From positions 156,919-182,638 of the forward strand of contig BFEA01000502.1 of the NCBI GenBank assembly GCA_003427395.1: DNA of 25,720 nucleotides, in the 5' to 3' direction. Numbering within the stretch: position 1 is the first letter of the stretch; each line of letters starts with the position of its first letter. Positions 1-8,043 of the stretch are shown piece after piece. The translations under genes were made by a program, and so were the position numbers. The notes under the pieces were generated by a model. That model searched no databases, was not told the DNA's origin, and was given only the letters and a program-made list of their open reading frames with translations. Source of the stretch: Chara braunii (Eukaryota; Streptophyta; Charophyceae; Charales; Characeae).

Positions 1-90
<90 letters not shown>

Positions 91-91
91 C
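1..91. repeat. (CT)n then (GT)n microsatellite
   Basis: About 31 uninterrupted CT units run from base 1 to about 62 and pass directly into about 14 GT units. The window opens inside the array, so the contig probably broke here and the true length is unknown. Confidence 0.97.
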
Positions 92-185
92 TGCCCACGG
101 ATGAACAAGAAAACATGAGCGCGCACAGGCACGAACGCGAACAGAATAGCAGCAAGCGCAAAGGCAACTCCTTGTGGAATGTAGT

Positions 186-288
186 ATAGTCCCGGGCGTG
201 GAGAGAGAGAGGGAGAGAGAAGCAGTACAACACCGAATCGAGAGCACGAAAATGAGACAGATGGCAAGCGGAAGACGAGGAGAAAATG

Positions 289-336
<48 letters not shown>

Positions 337-545
337 CAAGAGGAGAGAGAAGAGACGAGAGAGAGAATGAGAGAGAGAGAGGGAGAGAGATGAACAAGAG
401 GAGAGAGAAGAGACGAGAGAGAGAATGAGAGAGAGAATGAGAGAGAGAGAGGGAGAGAGAGGAGCAAGAGGAGAGAGAAGAGACGAGAGAGAGAATGAGA
501 GAGACAATGGGAGAGAGAGAATGACAGAGAGAGAGCAGAGGGAAG
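186..545. repeat. GA-rich minisatellite
   Basis: A purine-only stretch of GAGA with interspersed AAC, AATG and ACGA. A pure GA run lies at about 295-332, followed by three copies of a roughly 58-70 base unit starting near 333, 390 and 460. Each unit contains aacaagaggagagagaagag (or agcaagagg...) and ends in GAGAGAATGAGAGA. The open frames across it encode only Arg/Glu repeats and are not considered genes. Confidence 0.9.
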
Positions 546-1009
546 CTTACCATGCAAGCAGACCGGCAACGCTCCAGCTCCGAACGGATCCAAGAATGAC
601 AATCGCTTCCGCGACCGGTCGTACGAAACCACACGTCGGTCGCCGGTGTGTACGGCGACCCTTTTCTTTGCCCCTTCCCGCTCTTTCTCTGACCAGCTTT
701 CCACAGCGCTCCCTCTCTCTCCCTCCAGTTCACAGTCCTAAGGGGGCTGCGGTATGGTGGGATCGGGGTCTGTGTCAAGGGGCCTGCGGTATGGTGGGAT
801 CCGGATCTGTGTCAAGGTGGGGCCGAATTTTGGCGGCGAACGACGACCACTGCAGAAGAGGGCATGTAGGGGTCCAAATTCGGGGGCAAGGCCCCACTTG
901 CGCCAACTAGGAGATTTGGGCCGTTGATCTTTGCTATCTACGGTCAGTATCTCTTAATTCGTGCAAGTGGGACCTAGCGCCGGGTATGACCTGAACTACG
1001 AGCACTAAA
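546..1009. other. No gene seen; contains a 36-base tandem duplication
   Basis: Unique-looking sequence without a credible reading frame. At about 746-817 two copies of a 36-base unit containing ctgcggtatggtgggatc and ctgtgtcaag lie head to tail with a few differences. A related phrase (ctgctgtatggtgggttc) occurs near 25635, so this is probably a dispersed repeat. Confidence 0.5.
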
Positions 1010-1140
1010 GGAGGACCCAACCTCAGCTATGGGGTCGGAGCCTGGGCAGACCGGTATGCCCAACCCTGCCGAGCCTGGAGCTACCCGTAGGCGCACAGGG
1101 TTCTTTCCTTTACCGAAAAAAAACTTGAAAAAAAAGAAGG
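1010..1140 (+). mobile_element. SINE-like repeat, family B, copy 1
   Basis: Resembles a second region at 23731-23870. Both carry ggtatgccc/aaacc..., then ccgagcctg, and both end in an A-rich tail (here 1116-1135). The shared core of about 60 bases plus tail suggests a short A-tailed retroposon. The PLE at 1193 is inserted just downstream of this tail. The family name is only a label for this window; the ends are approximate. Confidence 0.5.
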
Positions 1141-1192
1141 CCATGCTCTACTTCAAAAAATAAAGGAAACAACTCGTAGGACCCACTAGCGC
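1116..1192. repeat. Left target-site duplication of the PLE
   Basis: Contains cgtaggacccactagcgc at 1175-1192, repeated perfectly at 7120-7137. Upstream, an A-rich phrase centred on aaaacttgaaaaaaaagaa (1116-1138) also recurs at about 7091-7112. The left copy has about 36 bases between the two parts and the right copy only 7, so one side has been altered since insertion. Confidence 0.85.
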
Positions 1193-1755
1193 AGTATGCA
1201 GGGGCAGGGGTAGGTGTTTTTCACCCTTGAGTTTTTAGTAGTTTTTTTATCTTCAGTTAGATCCAGGTGCAAGATAGGCGAGTGCGCATGTGACCTCTGA
1301 CCCCTGTGACGGGTGGCCCTGGGGTCGGGCCCAGCGACCCTGAATACGTACTGATGGGTACCGGGTCGGATTGCCTGAATACTTCGTGCCATTATTGCCT
1401 TGCCCATCTAAGGTACCAGGAGGCGCCTTTGGTCTCTGAGGTAGTTTGTGATTTTTTTGTGTGGATTTTTAGGGACTTTGTGTCTGTTTTTGGGACTTGA
1501 ACCGTTGACAGTGGGGAACTGGCCCGGAGGCGCATTTGTGCGGTACTGTTTGGAATTGTTCTGTGGACTTTGTGGTTGCCTAGGACGGTAGACCCAGGAC
1601 TATAAGATTGTTGATTGCTAAGCCTATGGCCTCTCTAGGGTCCGACACGACTCGAGTTAGCGGCATTTCCGGAGATGCTACTAAGGTCGAGAGTCGAGGT
1701 GGGAAGGTGGATGCTGGGAAGTTGACGAAGGGCGATGTGAGGTGGAATCCCCCTG

Positions 1756-1818
1756 TCCAATGATGGTTGTCAAACTTTCGTTCTCCTGAGATTAAAAAAA
1801 AAAAAAAAAAAAAAAAAA
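1756..1818 (+). mobile_element. Short A-tailed retroposon inserted in the ribozyme
   Basis: About 38 bases of unrecognised sequence followed by 25 A residues (1794-1818). It is flanked by the 15-base direct repeat ggtggaatccccctg at 1741-1755 and 1819-1833. The right pseudo-LTR lacks both the insert and the duplication. This is a typical 5'-truncated, target-primed retroposon end; its source element is not identifiable from 38 bases. Confidence 0.88.
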
Positions 1819-1885
1819 GGTGGAATCCCCCTGATGATGACCGCGTGGTGGCGGTCGAAACCGGTTGGGGTAGCCATTACCCACC
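1819..1885 (+). ncRNA. Hammerhead ribozyme, left pseudo-LTR
   Basis: The conserved core CTGATGA is at 1831-1837 and GAAA at 1857-1860. Stem II is six perfect pairs, gaccgc (1839-1844) with gcggtc (1851-1856), with loop gtggtg. Stem I pairs cccc (1827-1830) with gggg (1867-1870) and, beyond an internal loop, ggtgg (1819-1823) with ccacc (1881-1885). Stem III is only acc/ggt (1860-1865) with no loop. The expected cleavage is after U1866. One extra U (1838) lies between the core and stem II. Short-stem-III type I hammerheads are established parts of PLE pseudo-LTRs and often act as dimers. Activity is not proven here. Confidence 0.85.
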
Positions 1886-2173
1886 GGCTTTATGCAATCA
1901 CTGTACCTTGTGTACTGTAATATCTCAGCTTTACTTTCATCTTTACTTACGCTGAGTTATCTCAGTTCTGCTCTCATTTGTTGTATGCTGAGTTTGTTTA
2001 CACACCAACAGATAACCTGCTGAAGGCCCATGTGAACCTGCTTGGAGAGGATCGTCGAGTGCGTGTGAGCATGAAGTAGTGACTACGATTTACTGATTCT
2101 CTTATACGACCAGAGACGGTATTGAACAACTGGTGGGAGTGATATCCAGGCGAAGGTGTGCTTGACCTTGAAG

Positions 2174-2839
2174 ATGTCGAGTGGAGGCTACAGAGATCCC
2201 GAACGTGAAGCAGACAGGGAACGCTACTACGATCGCGGTAGAGATAGTCAACCGGATGGGGGACGAGAAGGGCGACGTGATTGCTATCCGAGTAGCGAAC
2301 GGAGTTACCCGCTTAGAGAACCCCCAAGGAGATTCATCCCTGTTTGTTACGAATGTGGTGAACCGGGACACTACAAAAATCAGTGCCCCCGGATCGTGGA
2401 TGAGGGGAGTTCCAGCCAGTATCCTGCCCGGGGGCGATCGGTGTCACCACACCATAACCCGCGCCAGCAGGAGCGAAGATCTGTGTCGGAAGACCCGACG
2501 ATTAGGCGCCAGCTCGAGGACCTTGTGAATACGGTTACGGTGAGGAAGGAGCATGTTGATCGAGAACATGCATGGCGAGAAGAGAAAACCAGGCGCAAGC
2601 ATGAGAGCCTGGAACAGAAGAAGCGGGAAGAAGAAGATAGGCTACGAGCCGAAGAGGCGCAGAGAGAGGAGGAACGTAAGGCATGGAAGAAAGAAGCGGA
2701 CATGCGGAAGGCGGTTGCACAAAAGGAGCAGATGAGAAAAGAAATGAGTATGGAGATGTCGATGTACGTCGGGGACGTACGCGACGAGCTGCATGATAAG
2801 TTGGACAAGGTGTTGAAAATAATTAAAAGGAAAAAATGA
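2174..2839 (+). CDS. PLE ORF: CCHC zinc-knuckle, coiled-coil protein
   Basis: A 221-residue protein starting at ATG 2174; an in-frame extension to 2156 is possible but less likely. Residues 1-50 are rich in Arg, Asp and Ser. A CCHC knuckle (C-x2-C-x4-H-x4-C) is formed by C58, C61, H66 and C71 in the phrase CYECGEPGHYKNQC. From about residue 105 to 195 the protein is a highly charged Glu/Arg/Lys helix, probably a coiled coil, and it ends in a basic tail. Zinc knuckles bind single-stranded nucleic acid, so a gag-like RNA-packaging role is a reasonable inference. No protease, integrase or capsid motif is visible. The stop overlaps the next start as ATGA. The frame is fully open, in contrast with the broken EN and RT. 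Confidence 0.72.
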   Translation: MSSGGYRDPEREADRERYYDRGRDSQPDGGREGRRDCYPSSERSYPLREPPRRFIPVCYECGEPGHYKNQCPRIVDEGSSSQYPARGRSVSPHHNPRQQERRSVSEDPTIRRQLEDLVNTVTVRKEHVDREHAWREEKTRRKHESLEQKKREEEDRLRAEEAQREEERKAWKKEADMRKAVAQKEQMRKEMSMEMSMYVGDVRDELHDKLDKVLKIIKRKK

Positions 2840-3420
2840 AGGTGGCAGTGGAACCGACGGCCAGTTCAACAGAGGATGAGGAATCTGAGGGCGTAGAGAG
2901 TGATGTGGAAGCACTGAGCAACAAGACGGGGGAATTGACGATCAAGGATAAGAGAAAGAGGAGTCCAGAGAAGGCAGTAGGGAACAGTCCCCCCATGGAA
3001 ACCCCGACTAAGCGCACTTTAAGGTGCATATCGGGCAACCCGGTGCGACTCTCAGATAGATTGCAGCTCGGGTATCGAATCGTTCCTATGAAACGATCGC
3101 CTAGCAAAAGAACAACAAAGAGTGTGATAAGAAGGAGGAAGATCCCGACAACTATTGGCGCTATTGGAAAACTTCGGTATGTTACGAACAATTTGAGGGA
3201 GCTTGCTAATCTCACGATTGATGATCTGAAAAAAATCTGCAAGGACGAGGATGTGGTTTACCGGGGTAAGAAGATGCAAATGATTCTTGCTATTACTGAT
3301 AAGCCCACCCAAGTTGCGTATGGATCGGGTGGGGAAGATAATGACGAAGGTGAGAAGGAGACCTTGGATGCTGAGAAGAATTCTCGTGAGGATGTTGCGG
3401 AGGACGTCGAGGAAAACTGA
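2836..3420 (+). CDS. PLE ORF: SAP-like DNA-binding protein
   Basis: A 194-residue protein whose ATG (2836-2838) overlaps the previous stop (2837-2839). The first 40 residues are acidic and Ser-rich; residues 38-105 are basic, with runs such as KRKRSPEK and RRRK. Residues about 122-155 (LANLTIDDLKKICK... YRGKKMQMI) fit a SAP motif, the two-helix DNA/RNA-binding fold, with the expected hydrophobic spacing and the YxGKK turn. The C-terminus (163-194) is strongly acidic. A role in chromatin or DNA binding for the retroelement is inference. Translation probably depends on coupling to the upstream ORF or on a longer fusion by frameshift. The frame is open along its length. Confidence 0.65.
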   Translation: MKVAVEPTASSTEDEESEGVESDVEALSNKTGELTIKDKRKRSPEKAVGNSPPMETPTKRTLRCISGNPVRLSDRLQLGYRIVPMKRSPSKRTTKSVIRRRKIPTTIGAIGKLRYVTNNLRELANLTIDDLKKICKDEDVVYRGKKMQMILAITDKPTQVAYGSGGEDNDEGEKETLDAEKNSREDVAEDVEEN

Positions 3421-3572
3421 ACATGAGGGACGAATGAGGAACTCTGGGCTGTTTGTAAATGTGTGATTGATTTTCGAAAAGAAGGGGTGTCAGATGATAA
3501 ACTGTTAATATTGTTTAGATCAGTAGCTATTATACTTTTAGCACTAAATGGGCAGATCTGATGGCTCAATAA

Positions 3573-4140
3573 GTGTATGGACTCCTGGGTGTACTCGTAC
3601 GTAATTATGGGATCCATTTTTTCGTTAATCCCCCTGCATGTGTCTATTTATTGACGTCACCTACGTGTAAAGCGCAATATGTGGGTCAAACGAGTAGAAG
3701 TGTCGATGTAAGATGGAGGGAGCACATGTCGGTGTACAACCGTGACCTTAAGCAAAACCACCTCTATCGATGGTGAAGAGTTTATGACCTAGAATATTAT
3801 GTTCTCATTCCTATAGATACTTGCGCGATTACGGAGCTGGGTGATCTTGAGCAATTATTCATACGGCGGTGGAGCCTCGTTCTTAATACGAATGTAAAAC
3901 TGCAAAAAAGAGGTAAACGAGGAAAAACACGCAGGAGAAAGGGAAAACAGGAGAGGAGGCGGGATGTCGGAAGTAAGATACTCGTACAGAAACCTCATGG
4001 TGGGACTCCTGTGAGAGCACGGGTGGAGGAGTTGGATGAGTGGAATGTGAATATTTTTCAGTTACTTGCTAGCCAGGAGAGCACTGAAGTACGCAGCTTT
4101 AGTCTGACGGTGCAGAATGGTAATTTGTGGAGTGGGGGAT
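3573..4140 (+). pseudogene. PLE GIY-YIG endonuclease domain (premature stop)
   Basis: The frame carries the full GIY-YIG pattern. VYLL stands for the GIY strand and QYVGQTS for the YIG strand. The Arg lies in VRWREH, the catalytic Glu in GDLEQLF, and the Asn in LNTN (about 3890). This family nicks DNA to prime PLE reverse transcription. A TGA at 3774-3776 interrupts the domain between the Arg helix and the Glu helix, and the same frame then continues without shift to a stop near 4139. The tail after the domain is very basic (KRGKRGKTRRRKGK). No initiating ATG is evident close upstream, so this may originally have been joined to what follows. The frame differs from that of the RT. Confidence 0.78.
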
Positions 4141-4341
4141 GAAAATCGATCAAAAAGGCGTTCAGTAATAGTGTTGTCAAGGTGGAGAGGAGGACGTACC
4201 GGCTGTACGAATGTAGATTGTGAATGGAAGTAGGCTGTGTTATGGAGTTTTGTCGTCTGAGGAGATGAAAGCCTAAATGTAGTGTTGATCGTCGTTTTTT
4301 AGTCACACTACTCCGGTATCCGAAACGTTTGACTCTGCTCC

Positions 4342-6258
4342 GTGAGTGTAGCATTGAAGCATTGGTCAGATTACATGGTGCAACCCTATCGTACGGCTAA
4401 GGATGTCTTTGGGTGGCAGCTCAACGCCAGGCTTACGATTAAGCTGAAATTCGATGATAGAATAAGGATTGTTAAGGTCATGAAGCTTATGAATGATAAG
4501 ATAGAATGTATGAACTTGCCTACCTGCATTAAGAAGCTTGCACGAAACACAGTCCGTGTCGTTTGGGTAAAAAACCCATTGGTTGCGGACATGCTACACA
4601 ATCAGCGCGCCTATGCGAAAGCTGAAGTGTTGACCTGCACATGTGCAGGTTCGCCCTATCCTAGGATAGGAGGTCATGTGCAATTCTGATTGCTTGATTT
4701 AGAAAATGTGCATCCGTTGATATGTAATGCGAATAATATTCCTAAGCTTTCTCACCCAGATAAAGGTAAGCTACTAGTCAAGGAATTGATACGAGCAGTG
4801 GAAAGCTGGCCTAATCATAAGGGTCAGAAGACTATTTTTTGCAGAAAGGAGACCGAAGCCTGCCTGTCAGCCGGAGCTGGGATCCATGATAAATACCTTG
4901 ACGTGCAGGAAGTGAAGAAGGTTCGTGACACTTTGGTTGATTATGTGTTAACACCACTGGATAGGAACTCAGGGGAAACACTGGTTCTGTGCCCATAGGT
5001 GTACTATCAAGCAATGTTAAATTTGTTTGTAAAATTGTCCAGGGTATGTTGTGGAAAGGAATACTGAACGTATGGCATTGAATCGCATGAAGGAGGAGGG
5101 AAGAGTCAGAGGCAAAAGTTCATTAGATGGGATAGGAAGGGGAAAGTTGGAGAAGCATATGTCCTGCCTAAGCATAATGACATATTGTGTTATAGACCCA
5201 TATGCCCAACCTTTTCGGAGCCTACGGTAAGGACGGGAAGGTGCGTTGCGAAAGCACTCAATCATCTCTTGTACACTATCCCATCTGATTGACACTTTAA
5301 TATGAAGTTTGTTTCAACAGTAGCCCCACGATTGGAACTGCTGAGTAGAAAAATTGACCGAAAAATGACGGGAGATTTGAAGGTCATTGCCTTGTCCTAC
5401 GACATTAAGGATATGTTCAGTAATCTCCCTCATGATGAGATTATCATAGCAGTGGACTGGATAATTAACTATCACCTGAGTAAGGGCAGAGTAACGGTGA
5501 GAGTTAATCCAAGGGGTAAAGGAAACTCATTTGGGCATATGACGAGGGATGATCATTGAAGGGAATTGAATTTGGAGGAGATCAGGGACTTTGTAAAGTT
5601 GGATTTGACGTACACATTTACGAAGGCGACATGGGTGTTGTTGAGGCAAGTGATAGGTATTTCGATGGGGAAAGCTACTAGCCCGCCACTTGCTTGTATA
5701 ATGTATGCTTTTGCTGAATTCCGGTTCCTTAGCAGTTTGGGAAAGTTGAGACAGTCTGTGTTTGGTCTGCGACTCATGGATGATGTTCGTATTATCATCT
5801 TGAGTAAGAATGAGGAAATATTGATGGAAGTGAGAAGACGTTTCGAGGGATGTTATCCAGATAATCTGTCTCTGATAAGAACAGATGAGGGCACAGGTAC
5901 CTGGGATTTCTTAGGCCTGAGGGTGTACGTGCGGGACACATATCCTTTTGTTAGCTGTGTGCAGAAGAATAAGAACGCGATAACTATCAGGGAGGAGGAG
6001 ATGTTGGAGCTTAAAAATGGGCAAGCCTACCAGTCTTGGGGAAGCAAGGAACAAAAAAGTGCAGTGGTGTGCAACTACCTCCACCGTACAGACAAGAATA
6101 CGACTGAGAGTTGTGAGATCCCTATGAGGGTGTTAACCTTGATGAGAGAATTGCGTGTAAAAAACTTTCCAAATGATTTTCTGAGCCGAGTGCTAAAACA
6201 ATTCTCAGAAGGAAGGGACCCTCTATGGACAGACATCTGGGTATGGTTGTACGATTGA
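4342..6258 (+). pseudogene. PLE reverse transcriptase (several stops and frameshifts)
   Basis: The N-terminal part (4342-4998) contains the PLE pre-RT region, with CTCAGSPYP, GHVQF and LTPLDRNSGETLVLCP. It is cut by a TGA after GHVQF (4687-4689). A frameshifted stretch (5000-5295) holds YVLPKHND, RPICPTFSEP and ALNHLLYTIPS. The palm follows. Motif A is YDIKDMFSNLP with Asp at about 5401 and 5410. Motif B is GKATSPPLACIM (5668-5703). Motif C is RLMDDV with the Asp pair at 5779-5784. FLGLRV lies at about 5908-5925. A TGA at 5557-5559 separates motifs A and B. All three catalytic Asp positions are retained, so decay is recent or mild. The frame ends 62 bases before the right pseudo-LTR, with no endonuclease after it. 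Confidence 0.88.
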
Positions 6259-6320
6259 CCACCTAAGTACAAGGTAGCTTGCCTTGGTTATTGTTTGAGA
6301 CGGAGCAAAGGGGTGTAGGA

Positions 6321-7084
6321 GTATGCAGGGACAGGGGTAGGTGTTTTTCAGCCTTGAGTTTTTAGTAGTTTTTTTATCTTCAGTTAGATCCAGGTGCAAG
6401 ATAGGCGAGTGAGCATGTTGCTTGGATAGCCGCTTAGTCAGACCTCTGACCCCTGTGACGGGTGGCCCTGGGGTCGGGCCCAGCGACCCTGAATACGTAC
6501 TGATGGGTGCCGGGTCGGATTGCCTGACAATACTTCATGCCATTATTGCCTTGCCCATCTAAGGTACCAAGAGACGCCTTTGGTCTCTGAGGTAGTTTTT
6601 AATTTTTTTTTGTGGATTTTTAGGGATTTTGTGTCTGTTTTTTGGGACTTGAACCGTTGACAGTGGGGAACTGTCTCTGAGGCGCATTTGTGCGGTACTG
6701 TTTGGATTTTTTTTGTGGACTTTGTGGTTGCTTAGGACAGTAGACCCAGGACTATAAGATTGTTGATTGCTAAGCCTATGGCCTCTCTAGGGTCCGACAC
6801 GACTCGAGTTAGCGGCATTTCCGGAGATGCTACTAAGGTCAAGAGTGGAGGTGGGAAGGTGGATGCTGGGAAGTTGACGAAGGGCGATGTGAGGTGGAAT
6901 TCCCCTGATGATGACCACGTGGTGGCGGTCGAAACCGGTTGGGGTAGCCATTACCCACCAACTTTATGCAATCACTATACCTTGTGTACTGTAATATCTC
7001 AGTTTTACTTTCATCTGTGTTTACACTGAGTTATCTCAACTCTGCTCTCATTTGTTGTATGTTGAGTTTGTTTACACACCAACA
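6321..7084 (+). repeat. Right pseudo-LTR of the PLE
   Basis: Direct repeat of 1194-2010 with the same start and end. It lacks the retroposon at 1756 and carries about 23 extra bases near 6419 (cttggatagccgcttagtc). It ends at the A-rich right target duplication. The plus-strand frame at 6760-7029 falls in this repeat and is not considered coding. Confidence 0.9.
6893..6959 (+). ncRNA. Hammerhead ribozyme, right pseudo-LTR
   Basis: Same architecture as 1819-1885. The core CTGATGA is at 6905-6911, GAAA at 6931-6934, acc/ggt stem III at 6934-6939, and the cleavage site is after U6940. Stem I is tccc with gggg (one U-G pair) plus ggtgg with ccacc. Stem II, gaccac with gcggtc, contains one A-C mismatch, so this copy should be weaker than the left one. 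Confidence 0.78.
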
Positions 7085-7086
7085 AC

Positions 7087-7137
7087 AAAAAAAAAAACTT
7101 GAAAAAAAAGAACGACGTTCGTAGGACCCACTAGCGC
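7087..7137. repeat. Right target-site duplication of the PLE
   Basis: Holds cgtaggacccactagcgc (7120-7137), identical to 1175-1192, preceded by the shared A-rich phrase with aaaacttgaaaaaaaagaa. Confidence 0.85.
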
Positions 7138-7267
7138 GGTTTGGAACTGCTGGAGCACGGTTCCACTAACAAAGGAGCAAGGTAAACTGTGTCCCACAAA
7201 CACCTGTGGGACATCTGCGGGACATCGTCCGAACACTGATGTAGGAGAATCGGATGGCAACGAAATT
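7138..7267. other. Unique flank between the PLE and the LINE
   Basis: About 130 bases of pre-insertion DNA with no recognisable gene. An imperfect inverted pair (cccacaaacacctgtggga) lies at about 7192-7211. Confidence 0.4.
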
Positions 7268-7280
7268 GCCATGGATCTAT
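7268..7280. repeat. Candidate left target duplication of the LINE
   Basis: gccatggatctat here matches gccatggatttat at 15271-15283 in 12 of 13 bases. The right copy begins exactly where LINE protein homology stops. The left copy is followed by TTTA repeats, which on the minus strand read as a TAAA-type 3' tail. Confidence 0.6.
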
Positions 7281-7290
7281 TTATTTATTT

Positions 7291-7572
7291 ATTAGGCTAC
7301 CAGCCGGGCCACCCGGGTCCCGAGTGGGCAGCATGTGCAAGGACCAGGGAAGGTCCCAGCAAAAAAAAAAAAAGCAAAATCCAAAAAATCGAAAAAAAAG
7401 TATGTTATGCAGAAAAATAAACTAAACAACTGTTGCCTCAGGGTTTCATTGAAATTCTTCACCAAATTTAGAATAAAAAATAATATTTATTTTTTTTATT
7501 TTTATTTTTATTTTGTTATTTTTTTTGGCCCGGCGGGGCAAGTGAACCCGGACCACTTTGGTAGCCTAGTTT
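7291..7572. mobile_element. Family C repeat, two inverted copies with 10-bp ends
   Basis: Begins TAGGCTACCA (7292-7301) and ends with the exact inverse TGGTAGCCTA near 7560-7569, with TTTATTTATT-type sequence outside each end. The left part has gcaaggacc...gggaaggt followed by an A-rich tail at about 7361-7400. The right part is an inverted copy whose tail is the T-rich stretch at 7480-7526. A third copy starts at 24636. It could be two A-tailed SINEs facing each other or a foldback element. The frame at 7335-7634 is A/T-rich and not a gene. Confidence 0.45.
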
Positions 7573-8043
7573 ATTTATTTATTATTTATATTTATTTATT
7601 TATATATTTTAAGTACACATTCAAATTCAAATGAATTAATCTGAGAATGGGGACCTCACAATTCAACCCGGAGTTATCCCGGCAGCATCAGCCGGTTTAG
7701 CTCATGAATCTCATACCTTGAGTAACTACCAACATTCGACCCGCTTCATTGTTGCGTTCTCTGTGCAATTTCTTCCAACTGTTGACAGCTATGTTCCTAC
7801 CTACCTCTAAAGATCACTACTTCCTAATACGCAGGCCTACTCCATGGCCTGGGATTCAGCCTACCCCGACCGAGTGGAACATTGTTCCCTGTCAAGTACC
7901 GGCACTCTTCGCCGCCAACCCTGCGCAGACAACTGTGTCCACCCACCGGAACCGAGTGCCCTGGTTCCTACCAAAACAAACTACTCCTCACGGCAACAAA
8001 GCCTCAGAAAGCATAAGAGATAATCTCCTACAGACTAACCCAA
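7573..8043. other. No gene recognised; probable LINE 3' region
   Basis: Starts with TTTATTTA repeats, then mixed sequence. A frame of 113 residues (7749-8090) has no recognisable domain and a biased Pro/Thr composition. If the LINE boundary at 7280 is right, this is LINE 3' untranslated sequence or a further insertion. Confidence 0.35.

Larger units (their letters stand above)
1194..2010 (+). repeat. Left pseudo-LTR of the PLE
   Basis: Direct repeat of 6321-7084. Both begin gtatgcaggg and end tttgtttacacaccaaca. The two are highly similar throughout. The main differences are a 78-base insertion plus duplication in this copy (1756-1833) and about 23 extra bases near 6419 in the right copy. 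There are no TG...CA termini, primer binding site or polypurine tract, so these are PLE pseudo-LTRs and not retroviral-type LTRs. The plus-strand frame at 1767-1955 is not a gene. Confidence 0.9.
1193..7086 (+). mobile_element. Penelope-like retroelement (PLE) with N-terminal GIY-YIG
   Basis: A 5.9-kb element bounded by long direct repeats and target duplications. Internal order on the plus strand is a zinc-knuckle/coiled-coil ORF, a SAP-like ORF, a GIY-YIG endonuclease and a PLE-type reverse transcriptase. The RT shows the PLE signatures LPKHND, RPICPTFSEP, YDIKDMFSNLP and LMDD. GIY-YIG lies before the RT, and only about 60 bases separate the RT end from the right repeat, leaving no room for a C-terminal endonuclease. 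That order is the permuted arrangement known from Chlamys/Naiad-type PLEs of green algae and invertebrates. PLEs commonly carry pseudo-LTRs with hammerhead ribozymes, and both are present. The RT and EN are interrupted, so this copy is not autonomous. Confidence 0.88.

Noticed and set aside
1-91. Telomere or centromere satellite at the contig edge
   Set aside because: Only simple CT/GT repeats; no telomere heptamer or long satellite unit.
174-910. Two overlapping plus-strand frames of 84 and 161 residues
   Set aside because: They are translations of a GA minisatellite (Arg/Glu runs) that run on into unrelated sequence; no domain and no conserved structure.
2102-3617. Minus-strand frames of 86-142 residues opposite the PLE ORFs
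   Set aside because: Ser/Leu-rich antisense translations of charged coding sequence.
3573-6258. Bacterial or organellar homing endonuclease/RT system (group I or II intron, retron)
   Set aside because: The RT has PLE-specific phrases (LPKH, RPICP, LPHDEI) and the context is nuclear repeats; no intron fold or maturase domain was seen.
1194-7084. LTR retrotransposon reading, given the direct repeats and zinc knuckle
   Set aside because: There are no TG...CA ends, primer binding site, protease, RNase H or integrase. The RT motifs are PLE-type and the repeats carry hammerheads.
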